Assembly: GCF_039534915.1 (NCBI RefSeq) | Contig: NZ_BAAAWE010000001.1 | Span: forward strand, 372,001 to 436,000 | DNA length: 64,000 nucleotides | Direction of reading: 5' to 3' | Source of the DNA: Streptomyces roseofulvus | GTDB taxonomy: Bacteria; Actinomycetota; Actinomycetes; Streptomycetales; Streptomycetaceae | Shown: in pieces, positions 48,206-56,938 of the stretch | Position numbering within the stretch: the stretch's first letter is position 1 | Layout of the letters: each line of letters begins with the position of its first letter | Notes under the pieces: model-generated | Databases searched by the model: none | Told to the model about the DNA's origin: nothing | The model's input: the letters and a program-made list of their open reading frames with translations, nothing else | Made by a program: the position numbers and the translations under genes

Positions 48206-49944
48206 GCGGCGACGTCTTCCGGGTGGGTGCGGCCGGCCGCGACGAGTCGGGCGTAGACGCCGCCGGCCTCGACCAGGTGGGTGTGGTCGCCGGTGGCGTC
48301 GACGCGTCCGGCGTCGAGGACGACGATGTGGTCGGCGTGGCGGACGGCGGCGAGCCGGTGGGCGATGACGAGGACGGTGCGGTCACCCGCCGCCTCGGTC
48401 AGTGCGCGGACGATGTGCGCCTCGCGGCGTTCGTCGACCGAGCTGGTGGCCTCGTCGAGGACGAGCACCCTGGCGTCGGCGAGGAGGGCACGGGCGAGGG
48501 CGAGGCGCTGGCGCTGGCCGCCGGAGAGGGTGGCGCCCCGTTCGCCGAGGACGGTGGCGTAGCCGTCGGGGAGGGCGGTGATCTCGTCGTGGACGCCGGC
48601 GGCGCGGGCCGCCGCCGCGAGGTCGTCGTCCGTGGCGTCCGGGCGGGCCGCGCGCAGGTTGTCGGCGATGGTGGCGTGGAAGAGGTAGGTGGTCTGGGAG
48701 ACCACCGCGACGCCCTTCCGCAGGGCGTCCAGGGTGTACGCGGTGGTGGGGAGTCCGTCGAGGGTGATGCGGCCGTCGCCGGGGTCGTGGTGGCGCAGGA
48801 GCAGCGCGAGGAGGGTGGACTTGCCGGCGCCGGAGGGGCCGACGAGGGCGGTCGTACGCCCGGCGGGGGCGGTGAAGGTGACGCCGTCCACGGCGGGTGC
48901 CGAGGCGCCGTCGTAGGTGAACCCGACGTTGTCGAAGCGGAGTTCGGGGGCCTTCGGCCAGTCGGCGGGGGCGGTTCCGGTGTCGCGGACGGCGGGTGCG
49001 GCGGTGCGCAGGGCCGCGATGCCGTCGGCGGCGGACGCCCCCAGGTATCCGGCGTGCCATTCGCGGGCGAGGTCGCGGACCGGCCGGAAGCATTCGGACG
49101 CCAGGAGCAGCACCAGGTAGGTGCCGGTCGCCGTGGTGGCGCCGCCGACGGCCGACCAGCAGGCGAGGAGCGCGGCGGCGGCCGTGCCGCCCTGGATGGC
49201 GAGGTCGGTGATGCCGGTGGTGACCAGGGAGACCCGGAGCTGGGCGACGGTCGACCGGTGCAGGGCCGCCGAGCGCTCCTCCAGGCGGGCGCGGGTCCGG
49301 CCGACGGCGCCGGCGGCCCGCAGGGCGGGCATGCCCTGCAGGGCCTCCAGGTAGTCGGCGCCCAGCCGTTCGTACGTGTCCCAGTGCTCCCTGCCACGGG
49401 CGGCGAGGAGCCTGTCCCACGCGCGGGGGCCGAGGAGGGCGAGGAGCAGGGCGGGGACGAGGCCGAACAGGGCCGTGGGTTCCACGGCGGCGGTGACCGC
49501 GAGCAGGAGCGGCGGGACGGTGAGGGTGATGAGGAGCTGCGGCAGGTAGCGGGAGACGTACGCGTCGACTCCCTCCACGCCGTCGACGAGGGTGGTGCGG
49601 ACGGCTCCGGCGCGGGCGGTCGTGAGGTATGCGGGACCCAGGCTGCCGAGGCGGGCGAGGAGTTCGTCGCGCAGCGCCACCCTGACCTCGGCCCCGGCCC
49701 GCGTCGCGGTGCGCCGCTGGCGGGTGGTGACGGCGGCGCGGGCGGCGACGACGACGAGGACGGCGGCGAGGAGCCAGGGCAGGCGTTCCGTCCGTCCGCG
49801 CGCGAGGTCGGCGAGGGCGAGGGCGAGCAGGACGGCCTGGGCCAGGTGGGTGAGGGTGACGGCGCCTTGCAGGAGGGTGGCGGCGAGCAGGGAGCGCCGG
49901 GCGCCGCGGGTGGCGCGGCGCAGTTCGGGGTGGACGACGGTCAC
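48202..49944 (-). CDS. ABC transporter ATP-binding/permease half-transporter (CydD/IrtA-like)
   Basis: A 580-residue partner of the gene at 46460. Membrane region residues about 20-310 includes [21 protein letters not shown], a CydD-type loop; the ATPase has [29 protein letters not shown] and [12 protein letters not shown]. The GTG at 49944 has GGAG upstream and overlaps the SagB gene stop by 4 bp. Its partner gene begins inside its stop codon (ATGA). Direction of transport is not readable from the sequence. Confidence 0.88.
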   Translation of the reverse strand: MTVVHPELRRATRGARRSLLAATLLQGAVTLTHLAQAVLLALALADLARGRTERLPWLLAAVLVVVAARAAVTTRQRRTATRAGAEVRVALRDELLARLGSLGPAYLTTARAGAVRTTLVDGVEGVDAYVSRYLPQLLITLTVPPLLLAVTAAVEPTALFGLVPALLLALLGPRAWDRLLAARGREHWDTYERLGADYLEALQGMPALRAAGAVGRTRARLEERSAALHRSTVAQLRVSLVTTGITDLAIQGGTAAAALLACWSAVGGATTATGTYLVLLLASECFRPVRDLAREWHAGYLGASAADGIAALRTAAPAVRDTGTAPADWPKAPELRFDNVGFTYDGASAPAVDGVTFTAPAGRTTALVGPSGAGKSTLLALLLRHHDPGDGRITLDGLPTTAYTLDALRKGVAVVSQTTYLFHATIADNLRAARPDATDDDLAAAARAAGVHDEITALPDGYATVLGERGATLSGGQRQRLALARALLADARVLVLDEATSSVDERREAHIVRALTEAAGDRTVLVIAHRLAAVRHADHIVVLDAGRVDATGDHTHLVEAGGVYARLVAAGRTHPEDVAA

Positions 49945-51050
49945 GGGGTGTTCTCCTCGTCGGCGTGGCGGGTGCCGAGGGCCAGTGCGTGGACGATCCA
50001 GTCCCTGCCGGGCGGCGCTCCGAGCGCGGCACCGAGGTCCGCCTGCTGCCAGGATCCGACGGGCCGGGCGGCCAGGCCGTGGCGCCGGGCGGTGAGGTGG
50101 GCCAGGTGGACGGCGTAGCCGGCCCGCAGGTGGGTGCGGCGGATGTGCGGCGCGTCGGCGTCGGCGGGGCAGCCGCGGGCGAGCAGCACGGCGCCCGCGC
50201 CGGCGATCCACGCCTGTCCCGCCGCCCAGGCGGCGAGCGTGGGCCGGGCCTCTCCGGCGGCGGTCCGGCGCAGGCCGGCGCCGTCGGGGGCCGCTTCCAG
50301 GAGGCCGGGCCGGGGGCCGCCCACGGCCGCGCACCAGCGCAGGTCGTCGCCGCCCGCCCGTGCGGCGGTCGTGAGGACCGCCAGGAGGGCGTCGGCGGGT
50401 GGGGTGCCGGGCAGGGGAGGCGGGTCGCTGCGGCGGGCCAGGAGTTCGGCGGGGGTGGGGGTCGGCGGCGTCGGGGACGCGGGGCCGGGCGGCGGTACGT
50501 GGACGGTGGCGAGGGCGGTCGCGTGGGCGCCGTGTCCGTCCGGGCACAGCACGGGCTCCGCCGAGCCCAGCGCCCGGGCCGCGAGGTGCAGGGCGGCGGC
50601 GTGCCCGGTGTCGAGGAGCAGGAGCGGCCAGGCGCGGTGGGCGTAGTGGGAGGCGGTGCGCTGTGCGGTGACGGAGAGCTCGGCGGTCAGGCCGGGAGGC
50701 GTCCCGTCGGCCGGTCCGCCGAGGCGGTGGGCGCGGTGGCGCAGCGGGTCGTAGCCGTACCGTCCCGGTGGCAGGGAGCAGCCGTCGCCCACGACCAGCA
50801 CGGTGTCCACCGGGTGGAGCGCTCCGGCGGAGGAGGCGGGCCGCAGGCGTCCCGAACCGTCGGCGGCGGCCAGGGAGAGCCGCAGGAGGGCGTCCAGGTC
50901 GAGGTCCGCGGGGCCGGCGTCCGGGAGGGCGAGCGGCGGTCCCGGCCAGGCGGGGACGGCCGCTCCGGCGGGGGTGTCGGGGCCGGGGCGGCGCGCGGAG
51001 CGGGCCTGGGCGAGGGCGGCGGGGAGGTCGTCCGGTTCGGGGTGGTTCAC
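49941..51050 (-). CDS. SagB-type (nitroreductase-fold) azoline dehydrogenase
   Basis: A 369-residue FMN oxidoreductase of the SagB/McbC class: [32 protein letters not shown] at the N-terminal half and [22 protein letters not shown] and [20 protein letters not shown] in the C-terminal half. In TOMM clusters this enzyme oxidises thiazolines or oxazolines made by YcaO to azoles. The GTG at 51050 has GAGGA upstream, 8 bp after the YcaO stop, and the stop overlaps the ABC gene start. It is the only oxidase in the cluster. Confidence 0.83.
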   Translation of the reverse strand: MNHPEPDDLPAALAQARSARRPGPDTPAGAAVPAWPGPPLALPDAGPADLDLDALLRLSLAAADGSGRLRPASSAGALHPVDTVLVVGDGCSLPPGRYGYDPLRHRAHRLGGPADGTPPGLTAELSVTAQRTASHYAHRAWPLLLLDTGHAAALHLAARALGSAEPVLCPDGHGAHATALATVHVPPPGPASPTPPTPTPAELLARRSDPPPLPGTPPADALLAVLTTAARAGGDDLRWCAAVGGPRPGLLEAAPDGAGLRRTAAGEARPTLAAWAAGQAWIAGAGAVLLARGCPADADAPHIRRTHLRAGYAVHLAHLTARRHGLAARPVGSWQQADLGAALGAPPGRDWIVHALALGTRHADEENTP

Positions 51051-51058
51051 GGTGGTCC

Positions 51059-52435
51059 TCACATGTGCGGCGGAGGTGCGAGGGTGAAGTCCTCCGGGCC
51101 GCCGGGCGCGGTGGCGCGCCAGCCGCGCCGGAGTGCCGTGTCGGCGAGCCTGGGGCAGCCGAAGTAGCCGAAGGCGGCGGGGGCGTTGGGGAGGAGTCCG
51201 GAGACGAGGACCCGGGCGACGCGCAGCGAGGTCTCGGCCACGTCCTCGGTGGTCAGGTCGAAGGTCATGACGCGGTGGCCGCCGAAGTGGAGGGCTTTCA
51301 GGAGCCGTTCGCGGCTGCCGGGCTCGATCGCGTGGACGGGCACGGTGCCGTGGGCGGGTTCGGTGAACCGCCGGGCTTCGGCCGCCATGCGGGGGTCGAG
51401 CCACACCTGGACGTGGGCGCCGAGGTCGCGGACGTGCTCGAACCGCTCGCCGCACACGTCCAGGTAGCGGGAGTCGGCGCGGTGGTCCAGGTAGAGCCCG
51501 CGGGCGAGCAGGCCGAGGTCGACGGCCTGGAAGACCCAGCCGTCGGGGCCGGTGAGGCCCTGGGTGAAGACCCAGGTGTGGACCGCTTCGAGGACGGCCT
51601 TGCGGGCGGCCTCGGCGGGGTCGTACTTGCAGGCGAAGCCGGCGGCATAGAGGCCGAGGGCGGGGTCGTGGACGAGCGCGCCGACGCAGGGGGCGAACTC
51701 CGAGGGCATCTCGACGAGGTGGACGTCGAGGGCGGAGCCGGCGAGGTCGTCCAGGAGGCCGGGCACGCTGGCGGGGTCGATGCCGCGGGTGGGGCCGTCG
51801 AGGTGCCACCAGAGTTCGAGGGCGTCGCGCTCGACGATCTCCAGGAGGCCGCGCTCGACGGCGTCGTCGAGTCCCTGGCCGGTGGCGATGCCCGCGTAGT
51901 TGAGGTGGTGGGTGCGGGGCAGTTCCCGCAGGTCGCCCTGGCGCCAGTTGAGGTGGGTGAGGGCGACGGGCGCCCAGACCTCGCTGGTGGCGCCGTCGGG
52001 CAGGTGCTCGGTTCCGCGCGTCCAGAGGGAGGGGGTGTCGGGGGTGAGGCGCCGGTAGGGGAACCTCTCCCGTTCGTACTGCCAGGGCGCGTAGGCGGGC
52101 AGGTCCTCGGGGCCGTACAACCGCATTCCCTTGTCGGCGAGTTCGGCGGCGGTGGCGCGCAGCGGGGCGTCGGGGTGGCCGGGCGGCGGGACGCGGTTGC
52201 CGCAGTACCGCTCGACTCCTTCGGCGATGGCGGCGATGCGGGCCTGCTCGGGGTCGCCGAAGGTGGTGCCGAGGGAGACCCGGTCGGCGGGCCACAGTCC
52301 GTGCCGGCGGGCGTCGGATATCTCGGCGGTGAGAGCGGTGTAGCGGGGTGGTGTGCCCGGGGGGTGCTCGACGGGCTTGACCTTGCGGACGAGGCCGCAG
52401 ACGGGGTCGACGAGGGCTTCCAGCGGCAGCGTCAT
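51059..52435 (-). CDS. YcaO cyclodehydratase (TOMM biosynthesis)
   Basis: A 458-residue YcaO protein. The ATP-binding region is [26 protein letters not shown] (residues about 53-78), followed by [28 protein letters not shown], the typical GxAxGxxxxxAxxxGLxExxERDA pattern, and [10 protein letters not shown]. The C-terminus ends in Pro-rich PPPHM, like the Pro-rich tails important in YcaO cyclodehydratases. It is expected to activate amide bonds with ATP and form azolines from Ser, Thr or Cys. It overlaps the hydrolase gene start/stop by 4 bp. Confidence 0.92.
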   Translation of the reverse strand: MTLPLEALVDPVCGLVRKVKPVEHPPGTPPRYTALTAEISDARRHGLWPADRVSLGTTFGDPEQARIAAIAEGVERYCGNRVPPPGHPDAPLRATAAELADKGMRLYGPEDLPAYAPWQYERERFPYRRLTPDTPSLWTRGTEHLPDGATSEVWAPVALTHLNWRQGDLRELPRTHHLNYAGIATGQGLDDAVERGLLEIVERDALELWWHLDGPTRGIDPASVPGLLDDLAGSALDVHLVEMPSEFAPCVGALVHDPALGLYAAGFACKYDPAEAARKAVLEAVHTWVFTQGLTGPDGWVFQAVDLGLLARGLYLDHRADSRYLDVCGERFEHVRDLGAHVQVWLDPRMAAEARRFTEPAHGTVPVHAIEPGSRERLLKALHFGGHRVMTFDLTTEDVAETSLRVARVLVSGLLPNAPAAFGYFGCPRLADTALRRGWRATAPGGPEDFTLAPPPHM

Positions 52436-53946
52436 CGCAGGATCTCCTGGGCGGGGTCGATGGTGGCGGGCGGTCGGGCGGGCAGGACCTGCAGGGTGAG
52501 CGTCACGCTGTCGGCGTCGACGTCCCGGCGGGAGGCGAGGAGCCGGGTGGCGGTGACGGGGTCGTCGCCGTTGTGGGGGTGGCGGGCGTGGGCCGGGAAG
52601 TGGTGTCCGGCGATCTCCACCCGTAGCCGGGTGCCCGCCGGCAGTCGGCGCGCGACACGGCCCAGCTCGATGGCGAACTCCCCTGGAACACCCGCTGGTT
52701 GTGCGCGACGCAGGACGCCGGCGGCGAGCCGCTCGGCGGTCCCGTGCGGGGTGAGGGCGACGAGACGGGCGGCCCAGTCGGCGGACGGGGTGTCGGCGGT
52801 GGCCCGCAGCCGCACGCGGACGGGCCCGACGGCGTCGAGGGGGCGCGGCAGCGGTGGGGTGGCCAGGAGGAAGCGGTCGGGCACTCCCCCGGTGGGGACG
52901 GTGAGGTCGTCAGAGCGGACGGGGTGGTCGGGGTCGGCGGTGAAGGCGGCACCGCGCAGGGGCCTCAGCCGAGGTGAGCGGGGTTCCGTGGCGGTGTCGG
53001 CGGGCAGCCACTGGTCGCTGCCTCCGAGGGCGACGGCGCCGTGCCGGCCGGGGGCGAGGTCTCCGGCGAGGGCGCGGCGGGCCCAGCGGACGTACAGGGC
53101 TCCGAGGTTCAGCCGGTGGGCGGGGCGGGCGTCGGGCCCGGGTGCGGTGACGAGCCCGTGCCCCCAGGGGCCGAGCAGCAGTCGCGCGGCGGGGCCGCCC
53201 CAGGCGCGCCACAGCCCCACGGTGTCCTCGGCGAAGGGGTCGTGGTGGCCGCCGACGGCGAGGAGCGGCACCTCGGCGTGGGCGGCTCGGGCCGTGAGCC
53301 GGCCGCGGTCGTGGCGCTGCCACAGTCCCGTCCAGGAGGGCAGGGGCCGGCCGAGCCGGTGGGGCAGGGCGGTCAGCGGCAGACGGGTGAGCAGGGCGGG
53401 GTCCTCGGCGAGGGCACGGGCGAGCGCGCCCTCGTCGGAGGTCGGCCGGTCGCCGTGGGCGGCCCACCAGCCCGCGCGGGCGAGGAGTCGTTCCGGGCCG
53501 GTGGGTTCGCGCGCGGTCTCGGCCGCGCCGAGTGCGGGGACGGCCGCGATGACGGCGTCGGGGCGGGCGTCCTCGGGGGCGTCGAGGGCGAGGGTGGCGG
53601 CGCAGTGGGCGGCGTAGGAGGCGCCGACGGCGACGAGCCGCCCGTCGCTCCACGCCCGGCGGCGGATCCATCGGGCGGTCGCGGCTCCGTCGCCGGTCTC
53701 GTTCTCGTACGGCCGCCACCGGCCCGCGGAGGCGTACCGGCCGCGGACGTCCTGGACGACGGCGGCGAAGCCGTGACGGGCCCAGGCGCGCGCCTCCGCG
53801 AGGTGGCGGGTGCGGTCGTAGGGGGTGCGGATGAGGACGGCGAGGAAGGGGCCGGGGCCTTCGGGGAGACGTACGTCGGTGGCGAGACCGCCGACGCGGA
53901 CGGTGTGCGCCGCGGCCACCGGGGCCCCGACGGCTCCCGTGGTCAC
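52432..53946 (-). CDS. CocE/NonD family alpha/beta hydrolase (X-Pro peptidase-like)
   Basis: A 504-residue hydrolase of the CocE/NonD (Xaa-Pro dipeptidyl-peptidase-like) family. N-terminal features include [38 protein letters not shown]; the nucleophile motif is GASYAA; the acid and base are in HHDPFAE and GPWGHG; the C-terminal jelly-roll domain ends the protein. Such enzymes cut peptides or esters. In this operon it may remove the leader peptide or release the product, but that role is inferred. It overlaps its neighbours by 4 bp on both sides. Confidence 0.85.
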   Translation of the reverse strand: MTTGAVGAPVAAAHTVRVGGLATDVRLPEGPGPFLAVLIRTPYDRTRHLAEARAWARHGFAAVVQDVRGRYASAGRWRPYENETGDGAATARWIRRRAWSDGRLVAVGASYAAHCAATLALDAPEDARPDAVIAAVPALGAAETAREPTGPERLLARAGWWAAHGDRPTSDEGALARALAEDPALLTRLPLTALPHRLGRPLPSWTGLWQRHDRGRLTARAAHAEVPLLAVGGHHDPFAEDTVGLWRAWGGPAARLLLGPWGHGLVTAPGPDARPAHRLNLGALYVRWARRALAGDLAPGRHGAVALGGSDQWLPADTATEPRSPRLRPLRGAAFTADPDHPVRSDDLTVPTGGVPDRFLLATPPLPRPLDAVGPVRVRLRATADTPSADWAARLVALTPHGTAERLAAGVLRRAQPAGVPGEFAIELGRVARRLPAGTRLRVEIAGHHFPAHARHPHNGDDPVTATRLLASRRDVDADSVTLTLQVLPARPPATIDPAQEILR

Positions 53947-54797
53947 CCGTCCCTCCTCGGCGTGGGGGCGACCGGGGGCACCGGCAGGACGGGGTGCTCG
54001 GTGACGGTCAGCGTGCGCAGGTCGACCGCGCGGAGGCGGCGGCGGGCCGGGAGGCCCTCGGTGTCCGGGGCGTCGGTGGCCCAGCGCCGGAGGTCGTCGG
54101 CGAGGAGGGCGGCGAGCAGCGCGGCGGCGGGGAGGGTGGGGCGGACCGGGGTGCCGGACGTCCGGGGCCCGGTCCAGTAGGCGGCCAGCTCGCGGTGGGC
54201 GGGGGTGGCGGCGAGGCGGCGGGAGCGGACGTGGGCGGCGGTGACGTCTCCGGTTTCGGCGGCGAGCGGTTCGACGTACGCCTGCCAGCCCTCGCGGTGG
54301 CAGCGCAGCCAGGCGACCCCGTGACCGGGGAGCCGGTCGGCGGCGTCCCAGAGTCCGTCGGGGACGGGTCCGTCGAGGCACCAGACGACGGCGGCGGGGT
54401 TCCCGTCGAGCAGGGCGTCGAGGTCCGGGGGCCGCACCTCCGGGGCATCGGCCGCGGGGGCCGTCCGGGGTGCGGCGCCGAGGGCGGTCAGGTGGGCGGC
54501 GAGGGGGCCGGTCAGGGCGGGCGCGCCGAGCAGGCGCACGGCGCGTCGGGCGGCGGGCCACTGGGGTGCCGGGGGGTCGTCGGCGAGGTAGCCGGCGTTC
54601 TCGAAGGCCCGTACGACGCGCCGCAGTTCCTCGTCCTCGGGGGTGGCGTCGGCGCCGGTGAGCCGGGCGAGCAGCGCGTTCTCGTCGGCGTCGCGGGTCC
54701 TGACGCTGAGGAACTCTCCTGCGGGGGTGCGGACGGCGAGACCGCGGCTGGGCACGGCGACGACGTCGACACCGGGGGCGAGCCGGCTGCGGGTCAC
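53943..54797 (-). CDS. TOMM leader-binding, E1-like partner protein
   Basis: A 284-residue protein in the position of the leader-binding/E1-like partner of YcaO. The N-terminal 75 residues look like a winged RRE domain: RLAPGVDVVAVPSRGLAVRTPAGEFLSV, then LARLTGADATPEDEELRRVVRAFENAGYLADD. The C-terminal part (VRLLGAPALTGPLAAHLTALGA) starts like a ThiF-type Rossmann fold but lacks the CxxC zinc motifs and ATP site, so it is a divergent or non-catalytic E1 homologue. The GTG at 54797 follows AGGAG. Confidence 0.75.
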   Translation of the reverse strand: MTRSRLAPGVDVVAVPSRGLAVRTPAGEFLSVRTRDADENALLARLTGADATPEDEELRRVVRAFENAGYLADDPPAPQWPAARRAVRLLGAPALTGPLAAHLTALGAAPRTAPAADAPEVRPPDLDALLDGNPAAVVWCLDGPVPDGLWDAADRLPGHGVAWLRCHREGWQAYVEPLAAETGDVTAAHVRSRRLAATPAHRELAAYWTGPRTSGTPVRPTLPAAALLAALLADDLRRWATDAPDTEGLPARRRLRAVDLRTLTVTEHPVLPVPPVAPTPRRDG

Positions 54798-54848
54798 GGC
54801 GTTCTCCTGACGACGGGGGCGGGAAGGGGTGCGTGGGCTGGAAAGGGC

Positions 54849-54882
54849 GTGGGCCCGCCCGAACGGCAACGGGCGGGCCCAC
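54849..54882. terminator. Attenuator-like hairpin between precursor and modification genes
   Basis: GTGGGCCCGCCCG (54849-54861) and CGGGCGGGCCCAC (54870-54882) form a perfect 13-bp stem around an 8-base loop, 24 bp after the precursor stop and 52 bp before the next start. It can partly stop transcription so the precursor is made in excess over the enzymes, as in many RiPP operons. Confidence 0.75.
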
Positions 54883-54905
54883 GGTCGAGGGACGAGCTCC
54901 CTCGC

Positions 54906-55019
54906 TTACTCCTCGGTGTCCTCGAAGGGGTTCTCGACGAGGGCGTTGGAGTGGGAGGCCGAGTCGTGGGCGAGCTGACCCGGGTCGACGATCGGGGAGA
55001 AGATCTGCTCGTTGTTCAT
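54906..55019 (-). CDS. RiPP (TOMM-type) precursor peptide
   Basis: A 37-residue reading frame just upstream of the YcaO/SagB genes. The start MNNEQIFSPIVDPGQL is leader-like, and the centre AHDSASHSNALVENPFEDTEE holds alternating Ser at 20, 22 and 24, His at 18 and 23, and an acidic end. It has no Cys and one Thr (35). Cyclisation of the serines would give oxazol(in)es flanked by His, a plausible metal site. AAAGGTGAG precedes the ATG, and an attenuator hairpin follows. No protein family was recognised; whether the hydrolase cuts after residue 13 or near 17 is unknown. Confidence 0.78.
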   Translation of the reverse strand: MNNEQIFSPIVDPGQLAHDSASHSNALVENPFEDTEE

Positions 55020-55080
55020 GTGACTCACCTTTTCTGTAAGGCAGTTGTGGCGTTCGGTCGAGCGCCGTGGACGACACTAA

Positions 55081-55095
55081 TAGAAATGATTTTCA
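55081..55095 (-). promoter_or_regulatory. Fur-family (Zur-like) box before the precursor gene
   Basis: TAGAAATGATTTTCA on the plus strand matches the Zur consensus TGAAAATNATTTTCA (as remembered for Streptomyces) at 13 of 15 positions. It lies 62 bp upstream of the precursor start and overlaps the end of the ATPase gene by 3 bp. AT-rich TATTAG next to it on the minus strand could be a -10. It suggests the operon is derepressed when zinc is scarce. Confidence 0.6.
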
Positions 55096-55908
55096 TTTTC
55101 TAGATCTTTCCGGCTCGGGAAGAGGGTGATCTGGGTAACACACCGGCCAGCCGCCCTCGGGGTCGCTCCCGACCCGCCCCGCCACGTTCAGCACGTCCGC
55201 GAGCAGCCCCGGCGTGACGACCTCCTTGGGGCTTCCGTCGGCCACCACGCGCCCGTCGCGCAGCGCGACGATCCGCTCGGCGAACCGGGCGGCGTGAGCC
55301 AGGTCGTGCAGCACCATCACCACCGTGAGCCCGCGCTCCTCGCGCAGCCGGACCACGGTCCGCAGCACGTCGAGCTGGTGGTGCAGATCGAGATACGTGG
55401 TCGGCTCGTCGAGCAGCAGGACGCGGGTGTCCTGGGCGAGCGCCATCGCGAGCCGCACCCGCTGCCGTTCACCTCCGGACAGCGCGTCGACGTCCCGGTC
55501 GGCCCACCCCTCCACGCCGACGTCGCGCAGCGCGCGCCGTACGACGGGGTCGTCCCCCTCACGCAGCATGCCGAGCGGGCCGCGGGCCGCGTACCTCCCC
55601 TGCCGCACGAGGTGACGCACCGTCATACCGGGTACGGAGGGAGCGGATTGGTGCAGGAGAGCCGCCCGCGCGGCCGTGGCCCGCCGGGAGAGCCCGGCCA
55701 GGTCCTCGCCGCCGAGCCGTACGCGCCCCCGGTCCGGCTTCAGCAGGCCGGCCGCCAGTCGCAACAGCGTGGACTTGCCACAGCCGTTGAGGCCGATGAG
55801 CGCGGTCAGCTCGCCCGGCCGCACGGTCAGGTCGACGCCCCGCAGCACGGGGCGTCCGGGATAGCCGAAGTGGACGCCTTCGACGTGGATCCCCATGGAC
55901 TGGGTCAT
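55093..55908 (-). CDS. ABC transporter ATP-binding protein, FecE/FhuC type
   Basis: A 271-residue ATPase for a metallophore importer. Walker A is LIGLNGCGKSTLL, signature LSGGERQRVRLAMALAQ, Walker B VLLLDEPTTYLDLHHQ, and switch HDLAHA. The type is the FecE/BtuD-like group that drives vitamin B12, haem and siderophore uptake. It follows the two permeases by 22 bp. The end lies within the Zur-like box before the precursor. Confidence 0.93.
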   Translation of the reverse strand: MTQSMGIHVEGVHFGYPGRPVLRGVDLTVRPGELTALIGLNGCGKSTLLRLAAGLLKPDRGRVRLGGEDLAGLSRRATAARAALLHQSAPSVPGMTVRHLVRQGRYAARGPLGMLREGDDPVVRRALRDVGVEGWADRDVDALSGGERQRVRLAMALAQDTRVLLLDEPTTYLDLHHQLDVLRTVVRLREERGLTVVMVLHDLAHAARFAERIVALRDGRVVADGSPKEVVTPGLLADVLNVAGRVGSDPEGGWPVCYPDHPLPEPERSRK

Positions 55909-55930
55909 GTTGTTCTGTCCTCCGTCGGCT

Positions 55931-56938
55931 TCAGTACGTACGGTCCGGCGCGCGCCGCACGACGACGAGCAGCAGCGCGGCGCCGAGGCAGGCGGTGACC
56001 GCTCCGACCGGCAGGGTCAGCCGCCCGGCGTCGAGCGTGTCGGCGAGCAGCCGCGAGGACAGCTGCGCCGCGGCGTCCGCCCCGCACACCACGACCGCAC
56101 CCAGCACCGCCGCGCCGGGCAGGGCGGAGCGCAGGTCCGCGCCGAAGACCGCCACCGCGAGGTGCGGGACGAGGAGGCCCACGAAGCCGAGCGCCCCGAC
56201 GGCGGCCACCGCGCCCGCCGTCAGCGCCACGGCGCAGAGCAGGGCCAGCGCGCGGGCCCGGTGGACGGAGAGCCCGGCCGCCCGAGCGGTGTCGTCGCCG
56301 CAGCGCAGCAGGGTCAGCGGCCCCGTGAGCAGCCAGGCGGCCGCTCCCCACAGCAGCGCCCAGGGCCACAGCAGGTGCCAGTGCTCCCACACCCGGCCTT
56401 CCGTGGTGCCCACCAACCACTGCACGACGCTGCCGAGTTCCCCCGGCTCGACGAGCAGCACCATGGCGGTGAACCCGCCGAGCACCGCCGACACCAGGAC
56501 CCCGTGCACGGCGGTCCGGGCGGGGTCTCCCCCCGTGCTGCCGGCGAGCAGCCACAGCAGGAGCGCTCCGGCGCATCCGCCGGCGCAGGCGGCGACGACC
56601 ACGGCCAGGGGCGACTCCCAGCCGGCGAGGCCCAGGGCGGTCGCGGTGACCGCGCCGAGGACGGCCCCCGGCGTCACACCGGTTACCTCGGGGCCGGCGA
56701 GGGGGTTGCGCAGCGCGGACTGGAGGACCAGGCCGGCGACGGCGAGGCCGGCTCCGGCCCCGAGGGCCACCAGCATCCTGGGGATCCGCAGCTGGAAGAG
56801 GATGTGCCGCTCGGTCGCGTCCCCGCCGCCGGTCAGCACGTCCCAGGCGGTGGCCGGGGACAGACCGCGTCCGGCGACCAGTTCCGCCCCGGCGCAGACG
56901 ACGGCCAGGGCCACGAGCACCGCGAAGCGCCGCCTCAT
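55931..56938 (-). CDS. FecCD-family metallophore permease (second)
   Basis: A 335-residue FecCD permease with about ten helices. Features include LQSALRNPLAGPEVTGVTPGAVLGAV (the NPLAxPexLGVxxGA motif), WLVGTTEGRVWEH, and ALGFVGLLVPHLAVAVFGADL near residue 255 (the GFVGLxxPHxxR loop that meets the ATPase). It pairs with the permease at 56935, whose stop it overlaps by 4 bp. Such permeases carry siderophores, cobalamin or haem. Confidence 0.92.
   Translation of the reverse strand: MRRRFAVLVALAVVCAGAELVAGRGLSPATAWDVLTGGGDATERHILFQLRIPRMLVALGAGAGLAVAGLVLQSALRNPLAGPEVTGVTPGAVLGAVTATALGLAGWESPLAVVVAACAGGCAGALLLWLLAGSTGGDPARTAVHGVLVSAVLGGFTAMVLLVEPGELGSVVQWLVGTTEGRVWEHWHLLWPWALLWGAAAWLLTGPLTLLRCGDDTARAAGLSVHRARALALLCAVALTAGAVAAVGALGFVGLLVPHLAVAVFGADLRSALPGAAVLGAVVVCGADAAAQLSSRLLADTLDAGRLTLPVGAVTACLGAALLLVVVRRAPDRTY

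Noticed and set aside
46032..48386. 784-residue Pro/Arg-rich minus-strand frame
   Set aside because: It is an offset frame through the ABC gene; Walker and signature motifs are in the other frame.
49941..52295. 784-residue fusion reading through SagB and part of YcaO
   Set aside because: The N-terminal half is Arg/Pro/His-rich out-of-frame YcaO. The real SagB starts at the GTG at 51050 with a ribosome site.
55081..55095. DmdR/IdeR iron box
   Set aside because: The sequence lacks the TTAGGTTAGG core; it fits the Fur-family form TGAAAATNATTTTCA better.
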